64,000 bases of DNA from contig CBFIHP010000010.1 of assembly GCA_965662355.1 (NCBI GenBank), positions 62,001-126,000 of the forward strand, given 5' to 3'. The position numbers and the translations under genes were made by a program. This DNA is from GCA-2683825 sp965662355. Its GTDB lineage: Bacteria > Planctomycetota > UBA1135 > GCA-002686595. Positions 42,304 through 50,530 of the stretch are shown in pieces (within the stretch, counting starts at the first letter, position 1; the number at the start of each line of letters is the position of its first letter). The notes under the pieces were generated by a model. It had not been told where the DNA came from and did not search any database. It saw only the letters and a list, made by a program, of their open reading frames with translations.

Positions 42304-44531
42304 TCGATCTCGTAGGAATTCCCCAACCTGATGACGCGCCCGAAAAGGGCAGCTGTGTACGGATCGTGCGGCCGAAGGGCCCGAACGGCGAAGACCTCGG
42401 TCTGGTCCGTCTGCATCTCGATCCCCCCCATCGCAAGATGCCGGTGTTCGACGCACCGCTTCTGCGCGACCTCGACGCGGCCATCGACGAGATCGCCAAG
42501 GACGACACGCTGACGTGTCTCGTGATCGCCGGACGCGATCCGCTGACCTTCGCCGGCGGCGCCGACATCGAGACGATCTCCAAGATCGACGACCCGCACG
42601 TGGCCCGGCGTTTCTGTCGCGAAGGCCAGAAGCTGTTCCAGACCATCTACCGCATGGGCAAGCGCGGCGGCGGCAAGCTGAAGACGGTCGCGGCCATCGG
42701 AGGACCCGTACCCGGAGGCGCCTGTGAAATCGCCTTGGCGTGCGATCTCATCGTGTTCGCCGATCACAAGAAGTCACGCATCGGCCTGCCCGAAGTGCTC
42801 CTCGGGATCATCCCCGCCTGGGGCGGTTCGCAGAGGCTTCCGCGACGCATCGGTGTCGCCAACGCACTTGGTGCGATCCTGGGCGGCAAGCTCTATCCCG
42901 CGCGCAAGGCCAAGAAGCTCGGCTTCGTGGATCGCACGACGCACCCCGAGTACCTGTGGAACATCGCCGATCGCATCGCGCTCGGTGAAGAGAAGTGTGC
43001 CTACCGTGGACGCAAGGGGCTCGGCAGCTCGCTGACGGACAAGAACCCGCTCTTCGCTGCTTTCGCGGCGAATCAGGCCCGGAAGGGCGTGATGCAAAAG
43101 ACGGGCGGGCACTACCCCGCTCCGCAAGCAGTCATTCCGCTGATCGTGCGCGCACCGAGGATCCCGATCGACAAGGGTCTCGAAGCCGAGATGGAAGCGA
43201 TCATGCCGCTGACCAGCTCGAAGGTCTCCGAGAGCCTCGTCGGACTGTTCCTCTTGAAGGAGGAGTCGAAGAAGCTCGCCAAGTCGCCCTCGGGCGAGAA
43301 GGCACCGCGCATGACGCGCGGTGCGGTGATCGGCGCCGGTATCATGGGTGGCGGCATCGCCTCGCTGATGGCGGAACGCGGCATGCAGGTTCGCCTGCGC
43401 GACCTGGACCGCGCGCAACTCGATACTGCCGAGCACTTCCATCGCGCGGAAGTCGGGAAGAAACAGAAGCGCCGTCACCTGGCCAAACACGAAGCGGCGG
43501 CCGCCATCGACAGGCTGGAAGTCACCACGGAAGCCGTTGGCTTCTCGCGCTGCGAGATCGCCATCGAAGCGGTCGCCGAGAAAATGCCTGTCAAACGCGC
43601 CGTTCTGGGTGAGCTGGCGGAAATGATGGGGCCCGATGCGATCCTGGCCTCCAACACCTCATCGCTCTCGATCGACGAGATCGCCCTCGAGCTTCCGAAC
43701 CCCGAGCGAGTGATCGGGATGCACTTCTTCAACCCGCCGCGCAAGATGCCGCTCGTCGAGATCGTGCGCGGCGAAAAGACTGCGGACGAGGTCGTGGCGC
43801 GCACCGCACGGCTGGCTCTGGATCTCGGCAAGACTCCGGTCGTCACCAAGGACTGCGCAGGCTTCCTCGTGAACCGCGTCCTCGGCCCCTACCTCGACGA
43901 GGCGGTACGCCTTGTCGAAGGAGGCGTCAATCCGATTCTGATCGACCGCGCGCTGAAGCGCTTCGGTATGCCGATGGGGCCGTGCGAACTGATCGACGAG
44001 GTCGGGCTCGACATCGCCCAGCACGCCGGTGCCTCGCTCGAAAAGGCTTACGGCGAACGCATGCGCGCCTGTCAGTTCCTCGCCCCCCTGGTCGCGGACG
44101 GTCACATGGGCAAGAAAAGCGGCTCGGGCATCTTCGCCTGGGGCGCTAAGTCCAAGGATCTGCGCAAGAACAAGAAGTTGCCGAAGGTGAAGGGTCGCAT
44201 GTCGCTCACGGAAGAAGGCATAGTCGATCGCCTGGTGCTGGCCATGGTCAACGAAGCTGCGCGAGCGCTCGAAGAAGACGTCGTCTCGGGCCCGCGTCAG
44301 CTGGACCTGGCAACGGTTTTCGGTACGGGCTTCGCGCCCTTCCACGGTGGTGTACTCCGCTACGCCGACATCCGCGGGCACGAGGACATCGTGCGCCATC
44401 TGGAAGAGATCGGCGAGGGGATCGCACGCACAGAGGGCAACTCGGCCGAGCGTTTGAGCCGTTTCAAGCCGGCAGAGTCGCTATTGCAAAGCTCCAAGAG
44501 CGGCCGCCTCTTCCACAATGCCGCAGCCTGA
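42300..44531 (+). CDS. Bifunctional enoyl-CoA hydratase / 3-hydroxyacyl-CoA dehydrogenase (FadJ/FadB-like)
   Basis: 743 residues from the GTG at 42300 overlapping the thiolase stop (an in-frame GTG at 42291 is possible). The crotonase domain (1-about 190) has FAGGADIETISKID near residue 84 (oxyanion/CoA), GGACEIALACD near 140 and IGLPEVLLGIIPAWGG near 160, keeping both glutamates used for hydration. The dehydrogenase half (about 340-640) starts with the NAD motif GAGIMGGGIASLMAERG near 345 and holds IGMHFFNPPRKMPLVEIVRG near 476 (catalytic His). A C-terminal helical domain follows. It supplies steps 2 and 3 of beta-oxidation next to steps 1 (acyl-CoA dehydrogenase) and 4 (thiolase). Confidence 0.93.
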   Translation: MIDLVGIPQPDDAPEKGSCVRIVRPKGPNGEDLGLVRLHLDPPHRKMPVFDAPLLRDLDAAIDEIAKDDTLTCLVIAGRDPLTFAGGADIETISKIDDPHVARRFCREGQKLFQTIYRMGKRGGGKLKTVAAIGGPVPGGACEIALACDLIVFADHKKSRIGLPEVLLGIIPAWGGSQRLPRRIGVANALGAILGGKLYPARKAKKLGFVDRTTHPEYLWNIADRIALGEEKCAYRGRKGLGSSLTDKNPLFAAFAANQARKGVMQKTGGHYPAPQAVIPLIVRAPRIPIDKGLEAEMEAIMPLTSSKVSESLVGLFLLKEESKKLAKSPSGEKAPRMTRGAVIGAGIMGGGIASLMAERGMQVRLRDLDRAQLDTAEHFHRAEVGKKQKRRHLAKHEAAAAIDRLEVTTEAVGFSRCEIAIEAVAEKMPVKRAVLGELAEMMGPDAILASNTSSLSIDEIALELPNPERVIGMHFFNPPRKMPLVEIVRGEKTADEVVARTARLALDLGKTPVVTKDCAGFLVNRVLGPYLDEAVRLVEGGVNPILIDRALKRFGMPMGPCELIDEVGLDIAQHAGASLEKAYGERMRACQFLAPLVADGHMGKKSGSGIFAWGAKSKDLRKNKKLPKVKGRMSLTEEGIVDRLVLAMVNEAARALEEDVVSGPRQLDLATVFGTGFAPFHGGVLRYADIRGHEDIVRHLEEIGEGIARTEGNSAERLSRFKPAESLLQSSKSGRLFHNAAA

Positions 44532-46164
44532 TTGCTCTTCTGCCCGTGGCTTCGTGCGCTCCCTCTTCGAGGGGCGCATCGAATCCCGTGCCGTGTTTCC
44601 ATTCCCCTATCCCACGGAAGAGGTGCTGGAGACCGGCACCTCGGTCGCCGAGATGGTTCGGGACTGGGCCGCGGACGCTGTCGATCCCGTCGTGATCGAC
44701 AAGCAAAAAACCTTCCCGCCGGAGATCATGGAAGGCCTCGCCGAACTCGGACTCTTCGGTCTGACGATTCCCGAGGAACACGATGGCGCGGGCATGGGCG
44801 CCTGGACCTATGCCCAGGCCATGGAGGCCCTCTCCCATCGCTGTGCCTCGACGGCGACGATCCTCGGGGCCCACCTCGGGATCGGGTTGAAGGGACTCCT
44901 TCTGGATGGCACTCCGGAGCAGAAAGCGAAGTGGCTGCCGCGGCTCGCCAGCGGTGAGCTGATCGCCGCCTTCGCGCTGACCGAAGCCGGTGCGGGCTCG
45001 GACGCCGCGGCGCTGCGCACGACGGCGGATCCGCAACCGGACGGTTCGTGGAAGCTCAACGGCACGAAAATCTGGATCACCAACGGCGGAATCGCGAACT
45101 GCTTCACCGTCTTCGCACGCACGCCGGATCCCGAGAACCCCGAGGCGTCTTTGATGGAGCGCCCGGTCAGCGCCTTCTTCATCGAGAAGACGGCCGGCGG
45201 CATCACGATTGGGCTCCCCGAGGACAAGATGGGCCTGTGCGGATCCTCGACGACGGAGGTCGCCTTCGAGGACACGCTGGTCCCCGCCGACGCGCTGCTC
45301 GGCAAGCGCGGACAGGGCTTCAAGCTGGCCCTGCGCATTCTCAATGGCGGGCGCCACGGCCTCGCCGCCTGTTGTGTCGGTCAAGCCAAGCTCTCACGCT
45401 CGGGTGCCGTGGCCCACGCGCGGGAGCGTGTCCAGTACGGTCGCCCCATCGCCGAATTCGGCATGGTCCAGGAGCTGATGGCGGGTATGGACGCCGACAT
45501 CTACACCATGGAGTCCGGAACGTGGCTCACGGCCGCGATGATGGACCGAGGCGAACACGAAACGATGCTCGAGGCTGCGTGCACGAAGATGTACGCCACA
45601 GAAAAGCTCTGGTCCGTCGCCAACGATGCCCTGCAGATCACCGGGGGCACCGGCTTCATGCGCGAGTATCCCTACGAACGAATCCTGAGGGATGCACGGA
45701 TCAACATGATCTTCGAGGGGACGAACCAGGTCCTGCGCATGATGCTCGGCACACAGGGCCTTCGAGCCCTCGTTCGTGGCCAGGCGCGCTATCCGGACGG
45801 CCAGGAACGACTCGAGGGCGTGCACGCTTCCTTCGCCCACGAGCGTGAGGTCTTCGATGAACTGGTTCCGCACTTCGCGAGCCGTGCGCGGGCTGCTGTC
45901 GAAGCCCATGGGAAGGGCATCCGCAAAGCCCAGTTCGCCTTGCATCGACTCTCGGACATGGCCATGTGCCTTTTCCAGACGGCGGCCGTGCTATCACGCA
46001 TCAGCACAGCCCTGGACAACGAACTGGCCGGAAAAGCCTCGGACCAGGAACAAGCTGTAGCGCACTTGAGCTGTCGTCGGCTCGAGCGCGAATTTCGCAT
46101 CGCTCTGATGGATGAGGAACGCCCGGCCGACGAGTGGGTCGAGCGCGTCGCCCGGGGTATGTAG
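44518..46164 (+). CDS. Acyl-CoA dehydrogenase, VLCAD/ACAD9-like
   Basis: 548 residues; its start lies 14 bp inside the hydratase/dehydrogenase gene. FAD enzyme that introduces the trans-2 double bond into acyl-CoA. AFALTEAGAGSDAAALRTTA near residue 158 and KIWITNGGIANCFTVFA near 186 form the flavin and substrate regions; QITGGTGFMREYPYERILRD near 378 and MIFEGTNQVLRMM near 400 carry the catalytic Glu (FEGTN). An extra C-terminal helical part of about 140 residues resembles the membrane-associating tail of VLCAD/ACAD9, favouring long-chain substrates. An electron-transfer flavoprotein is not in the window. Convergent with the kinase gene 8 bp away. Confidence 0.92.
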   Translation: MPQPDCSSARGFVRSLFEGRIESRAVFPFPYPTEEVLETGTSVAEMVRDWAADAVDPVVIDKQKTFPPEIMEGLAELGLFGLTIPEEHDGAGMGAWTYAQAMEALSHRCASTATILGAHLGIGLKGLLLDGTPEQKAKWLPRLASGELIAAFALTEAGAGSDAAALRTTADPQPDGSWKLNGTKIWITNGGIANCFTVFARTPDPENPEASLMERPVSAFFIEKTAGGITIGLPEDKMGLCGSSTTEVAFEDTLVPADALLGKRGQGFKLALRILNGGRHGLAACCVGQAKLSRSGAVAHARERVQYGRPIAEFGMVQELMAGMDADIYTMESGTWLTAAMMDRGEHETMLEAACTKMYATEKLWSVANDALQITGGTGFMREYPYERILRDARINMIFEGTNQVLRMMLGTQGLRALVRGQARYPDGQERLEGVHASFAHEREVFDELVPHFASRARAAVEAHGKGIRKAQFALHRLSDMAMCLFQTAAVLSRISTALDNELAGKASDQEQAVAHLSCRRLEREFRIALMDEERPADEWVERVARGM

Positions 46165-46172
46165 CGGACGAG

Positions 46173-48458
46173 CTACTTCGCCGGGCCGAGCGTACGGTAG
46201 ACGGGCTCTTCGTCGGTGCCATCCAGCAGAACGATGGCGGCCAGCTCCTTGGAGTGCGCCGCCAGGAAGGTGCGCAGCTGGAAGTGGGTCAACTCGTCGT
46301 CGAACGCTCCCATGAGAATCTCGCTGTGGGCCTTCGCTTCGAGTTCGTTGCTCCTGTCCGAGTCGATGAGAACGTCGAAGCCATTCTCCATCAGGTGGAC
46401 GCGAAGCGAGTCGACCCTCTGGTCGGAGACTTCGCTGTTCAGGCCAGTCAGGATCATCACCGGCCCAACACCGAGCAGCGACTCACTGCCCATGTCGCCA
46501 GGCGGATCTTCTGTGGGCAACTCGATCTCCGCCGCATGCACGTCGACGCTCTGTTCGAGCGCCCCTATCTTCAGGCCAATCATGTGATCGAGAGCCACAA
46601 GGTAGGGATCCTCTATGCCCAGGTCGTCGAAGACGTCCTTGAGCCCGTTGACGAGCTCGACATCTTCCCTGGGGAGACGATCGGTCTCGAAGCGAACCCG
46701 CGGCGCCGACGGCGTGGACTGGGCCCACTGGTCGGGGTACAGCCCCTGACTACGGCGCCAATCGCTCCCCGTATCCCTGATAATCTGCAAAGCAAGAAGG
46801 CCGAGCATGAGAATCATCGCAGCGGCGACGAAGCGACCGGGACGACGGCGACGACGCCTCTCCGCCCGTGCGGAATCCGAATGCCTCATTCTCCACCCCG
46901 AGGCCCAGCGATTCGTCTTGCCGCCCACCGACGCTGCCGTCGCGGCGGCGACCTGGGCCACGTGCTTGAAACGCTTCGCAGCGTGCTCGCCGGCCGTCAG
47001 CGGCGGAATGGAACGAAAAGGCTCGAACCCCTCATTCACGAATCGATCCTCACGAGTTCCGCCCTGAAGAGGAGCACTCCCGGAAACCGAGGGCGCGGGC
47101 GGGAGGTCCGCATTGGGCATGGCTTCCCCCGTGAAGGAGGGGAGTTCGCCCGGGCGCACTGCGAACGGATCGGCAGAGCGAACCAGGTACAGGAGATCCT
47201 CGCGCATTTCCCGCGCGGAGCCGTAGCGCGCGCGCATGTCCGCCATCGCGCGGTTGACGATCCAACGCATGGCCTCGGGACAACGCTTGCTGATCTTCGA
47301 GAGACTGCCGTGGGCCGGGAACGAGTTCTCGATCATCGAGTAGAGAACCGCGCCGGAGGAGTAGAGATCGAAGCGCACTCCGTCGACCTCGTGCACCTTC
47401 ACCCCCTGCATGGCAAGGCGCACCATCTCGGGATCGCGATAGTACTCGGTCCCGTGGGTCGTCAACGTCAAGGCGGATGCCAGCGAAGTGACCAGACCGA
47501 AGTCCACCAGGTGCACGCGTCCGTCTTCGACGATGAGGTTGGCCGGCTTGACATCCTTGTGCCACAGGCCTCCGGTGTGGAAGCGCTCGAGCGCGCTCAA
47601 CACGTCGATCGCGTAACCGGTGACGAGCTCCAGGTCCGCCGCACTGAGCCCCTCGGGGTTCGAACGCGCGTGCAGGCGATGGATCTCGCGGTTGAGCTCC
47701 TTGCCCTTGACGTAGGGCATCACGTAGTAGAAGCGTTCCGGCGAGAGCTTGTGCTCGTAGACGAGACCGAGTTTCCCCGCGGCCTCGAGGGCTCGGCTCT
47801 CGCGCACGATCTGGGGTAGCGTCGATCCCTGTTCGAGGGCGAAGGACTTGATCACGACCTCGTCGGCGATACCGCGGCGCATCTCGTGGAAGCGCTGGAA
47901 GGTCTCGGCCAGGGGACGCGCAACATAAAGGTGGGCACCCGAGCCGCCGGTCGGGAGCGTGCCAAGCACCTGATACCCGGGGAACTCCCCCTTGACGATC
48001 TTCGTCCGAGGAGCGCGATCGATGATGTCCGGCAGGCGCCTTTCGACACCCTCGATCAGGCGTTTCAACCCGACCAGACGCAGCGGGTGACTAATTGCGA
48101 TCCGGTAGAGTCCCAGGCCCGCACTGGCGGCCTCGTCCTCGAGGGCGCGACCGTAGTGCTTGGCGGAGGACCAGCGGCCTATGAGCAGGTTGCCGATCGT
48201 CAGAGGGATGATCGCAGCGGCGGTCAGCACGGCGCCGACGGTGTGCAGGCCGTCGACCGCCATGTTCTTACCGAAGCCGCCGAGGTGGCGAAACGACCCC
48301 CTCAGCAACGCAAAAACGGCCTTCAACAGGAATCCGATTCCCGAGAAGACCTTGATCAGGAGCCAGACGATCCCCTGGAAGAGCTTGAAGGCGATGAAAA
48401 GACCGGCTCCGAGGACGGCCAGCACAGCCAGCCCCATGACAGCCATCGAGGTCCCCAT
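46173..48458 (-). CDS. Membrane Ser/Thr protein kinase with C-terminal sensor-like domain
   Basis: 761 residues; the ATG has AGGAGG eight bases upstream. Unusual order: two or more N-terminal helices (about 1-105), then the kinase domain (about 140-430). Gly-rich loop LGTLPTGGSGAHLYVA, VIK lysine in DEVVIKSF, HKDVKPANL near residue 300 (HRD-like, Lys at the Arg position) and DFGLVTS near 318; TTHGTEYYRDPEM is the activation/P+1 segment. Another helix (VAAAMILMLGLLALQII, about 545) leads to a roughly 190-residue extracytoplasmic C-terminus with DxxD-like acidic strands, possibly a ligand sensor. 22 bp downstream of the ECF-like sigma gene and probably co-transcribed with it. Confidence 0.88.
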   Translation of the reverse strand: MGTSMAVMGLAVLAVLGAGLFIAFKLFQGIVWLLIKVFSGIGFLLKAVFALLRGSFRHLGGFGKNMAVDGLHTVGAVLTAAAIIPLTIGNLLIGRWSSAKHYGRALEDEAASAGLGLYRIAISHPLRLVGLKRLIEGVERRLPDIIDRAPRTKIVKGEFPGYQVLGTLPTGGSGAHLYVARPLAETFQRFHEMRRGIADEVVIKSFALEQGSTLPQIVRESRALEAAGKLGLVYEHKLSPERFYYVMPYVKGKELNREIHRLHARSNPEGLSAADLELVTGYAIDVLSALERFHTGGLWHKDVKPANLIVEDGRVHLVDFGLVTSLASALTLTTHGTEYYRDPEMVRLAMQGVKVHEVDGVRFDLYSSGAVLYSMIENSFPAHGSLSKISKRCPEAMRWIVNRAMADMRARYGSAREMREDLLYLVRSADPFAVRPGELPSFTGEAMPNADLPPAPSVSGSAPLQGGTREDRFVNEGFEPFRSIPPLTAGEHAAKRFKHVAQVAAATAASVGGKTNRWASGWRMRHSDSARAERRRRRRPGRFVAAAMILMLGLLALQIIRDTGSDWRRSQGLYPDQWAQSTPSAPRVRFETDRLPREDVELVNGLKDVFDDLGIEDPYLVALDHMIGLKIGALEQSVDVHAAEIELPTEDPPGDMGSESLLGVGPVMILTGLNSEVSDQRVDSLRVHLMENGFDVLIDSDRSNELEAKAHSEILMGAFDDELTHFQLRTFLAAHSKELAAIVLLDGTDEEPVYRTLGPAK

Positions 48459-48480
48459 CGTTCATGCCTCCTGGTGATTC

Positions 48481-49233
48481 TTAGTTGCTCGGGGTTTGAG
48501 AGTGGCTCTCCTCCGCGAGGGAGAAGCGGTGGTAGACATCGGCGAGAGCTTCGTCAAAGGCTGCCTCCGCGGACTTGTTGGGATTCGGATCCAGGCCATT
48601 TCGCGAAAGCTCCTCCCATTCCTCGGGAGTGAAGCTGTACTTCGAAAAGACCTCGGTCAAACGCGTCCGAACCTTGGCTCGGACCGAGGCCAACCGACGG
48701 CTGACGGTCGCCTCCGAAAAACCAAGCGCCCGGGCCACCGCTCCCCCACTCTTACGCTCGAAGACCCGCATTCGATACACAGAGAAATCGGCAAAGTCGC
48801 ACTCGCGTTCGGCCCCGCGCAGGGCGGCGCCCACCTTGGCGTCGAACACGGCCTGTTCATAGGTAGCATCCGGCGAGGGCTCGGACCCGGAGGTGGAAAG
48901 GGCTTCCTCCAGGGGCAGCGCCTTGCGGCCAGAACCGCGCTTCTGAGCCATCCGGCGGTCGATTTCATCGCCCAGGGTGTGGCGCGCGATGGCCAGCAGC
49001 CAGGTCGAGAAGCGCGCCCCTTTCGAAGGATCGTGGCGGTCGATGGCCGTCGACAGAGCCGCCAAGGTCTCCTGGGAGAGATCCGCGACGGTCTCCTGAC
49101 CGATCCGACCTCGGCCCCAGCGGGCGAGCTGGGAACGCAGGATCGGGCCAAAATTCTCCCAGAGCTCGAACCAAGCGGCGGGCTCGCGCGCCCGCAGGCG
49201 GCTGACAAAACTGGTCGTAAGGTCGTTTAGCAC
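48481..49233 (-). CDS. ECF-like sigma-70 family factor with C-terminal extension
   Basis: 250 residues from the GTG at 49233; the frame stays open to 49440 but without protein-like character. Region 2: GQETVADLSQETLAALSTAI and FSTWLLAIARHTLGDEIDRR near residues 60-105 (the DNA-melting/recognition helix pattern). Region 4: VARALGFSEATVSRRLASVR near 180, a helix-turn-helix for the -35 element. About 60 residues beyond region 4 (SKYSFTPEEWEELSRNGLDP onward) form an extension that might be a regulatory tail. The adjacent kinase 22 bp downstream fits the planctomycete ECF-STK pairing, in which phosphorylation is thought to control the sigma factor. Confidence 0.85.
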   Translation of the reverse strand: MLNDLTTSFVSRLRAREPAAWFELWENFGPILRSQLARWGRGRIGQETVADLSQETLAALSTAIDRHDPSKGARFSTWLLAIARHTLGDEIDRRMAQKRGSGRKALPLEEALSTSGSEPSPDATYEQAVFDAKVGAALRGAERECDFADFSVYRMRVFERKSGGAVARALGFSEATVSRRLASVRAKVRTRLTEVFSKYSFTPEEWEELSRNGLDPNPNKSAEAAFDEALADVYHRFSLAEESHSQTPSN

Positions 49234-49470
49234 CGTTTTTCGTGCCCTCGTGATGACTCGACCCTCTCGTGACCTGACGAGGGGGGCAGGGACGGCGAAT
49301 GTCGCCGACTTCCTAATTAACCACGAACGGCGGGGAGTATTCCGAAGTTTTTCAAGTAGGCGGCCCCGAATGTGCAAAGAGCCGCCCCTGGTTCCCAAGA
49401 ACGTGGTGTGCCCGGACATCCCCGAAAACCCCGAGCGCAACAGAACACCAAAGACAAGGAATCAATCGCC

Positions 49471-50376
49471 ATGTTCGGCTTCATCAAAAAGACCTTCAAA
49501 GTCACTTTCATCTCCGCGGTCCTCCTGGGTCTGGCCGGCGCCGGCGCCTTCGCCTTCATGGGTGAGCATCGCAGTAACGCGGTGGTCCACGAGCTTCGCA
49601 ACAACGTAATGGACGCGATCGACGAGACGATCACCGACCCCCAAGCCCTTCGCTCGCAGCTGAGGGAAATGGAGGAGGAATACCCCATGCGCATCGAACA
49701 GGTAAATGGCGACCTGGCCGACCTGGAACACGAGATGCGCCAGCTGAACAAGGAATCGGTCGTCTCCGCACGGGTCGTGGCTCTGGTCGACGAGGACATC
49801 GAGTCCCTCGAAGTGCAGCTCGCTAGCAACACTGACGGGATCAACGGCAGGACCCGCCTGGCCTCGATCCTCGTCGACGACCACGCCTACACCCCCGAGC
49901 ACGCTCGCCAGCGGCTCTTCCAGATGCGCAACACGCGGCTCGCCCACGCCAATCGTTCAGCGGACGCCCGCCACGACCTCGAATACCTCCAGAAACAAGA
50001 GGGTCGCCTCGTCGAGCTGAAAAACAAGCTCGAGGCGGAGCGCGCTGAATTCCAGGCCCAGATCATCGCCCTGACGCGCCAGATCGACAACATCGCCCGG
50101 AACGACCGTCTGATCGGGCTGCTCGAAAAGCGCAATCGCACCATCGAGGAGTGCAGCCGCTACGAAGCGGTCAGCCTCGACCAGATCACCGGTCGCCTCG
50201 AGGAGATCCAGAATCGCCAGGAAGCCGAGCTCGACATCCTGGCCACGGCCGAGCGCGCCACGGACTACGAGAGCATGGCCCGCCTGCAGATTGCCAACGA
50301 GGACATCATGATCCGCGAGCCGTCCCTCGCCCCGACCCACAAGCTCGAGCAACAGGTCGAACTCGATACGTACTAA
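49471..50376 (+). CDS. Membrane-anchored periplasmic coiled-coil protein
   Basis: 301 residues; AAGGA lies 10 bases before the ATG. After FIKKTFKVTF comes one hydrophobic anchor (ISAVLLGLAGAGAFAFMG), then an almost wholly helical, charged body. Heptad-like stretches, e.g. AQIIALTRQIDNIARNDRL and LEYLQKQEGRLVELKNKLEA, indicate long coiled coils, likely periplasmic. Not PspA, which lacks this anchor, and I recognise no other family. Divergent from the sigma/kinase pair across 237 bp and followed by a strong terminator, so a single-gene transcript. Regulation by the neighbouring sigma factor is possible. Confidence 0.78.
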   Translation: MFGFIKKTFKVTFISAVLLGLAGAGAFAFMGEHRSNAVVHELRNNVMDAIDETITDPQALRSQLREMEEEYPMRIEQVNGDLADLEHEMRQLNKESVVSARVVALVDEDIESLEVQLASNTDGINGRTRLASILVDDHAYTPEHARQRLFQMRNTRLAHANRSADARHDLEYLQKQEGRLVELKNKLEAERAEFQAQIIALTRQIDNIARNDRLIGLLEKRNRTIEECSRYEAVSLDQITGRLEEIQNRQEAELDILATAERATDYESMARLQIANEDIMIREPSLAPTHKLEQQVELDTY

Positions 50377-50422
50377 GCACCTCCGACGATCCGGGCCCCG
50401 GCCCGGTGCTTCGGAGCGATCA

Positions 50423-50460
50423 AGGGCCGCTGTCCCGATTGGGACAGCGGCCCTCTTTGC
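50423..50460 (+). terminator. Rho-independent terminator after the coiled-coil gene
   Basis: A perfect 14-bp stem, AGGGCCGCTGTCCC and its complement, with a GATT tetraloop (stem 50423-50436 / 50441-50454) is followed by CTTTGCATT. It lies 47 bp beyond the stop of the coiled-coil gene and 70 bp before transketolase, so it closes the first transcript. Confidence 0.85.
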
Positions 50461-50530
50461 ATTCGGGAATCCTTGAGTTTCCGCCCGTGTTTTTGGACCG
50501 TAGGCACAACGGTCTCCGGGAGGTTTAACG

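Noticed and set aside
40702..42456. 584-codon minus-strand frame opposite thiolase
   Set aside because: Overlaps the whole thiolase coding region on the other strand and shows no recognisable domain.
46134..47819. 561-codon plus-strand frame opposite the Ser/Thr kinase
   Set aside because: Antisense frame of the kinase; the kinase motifs on the minus strand are decisive.
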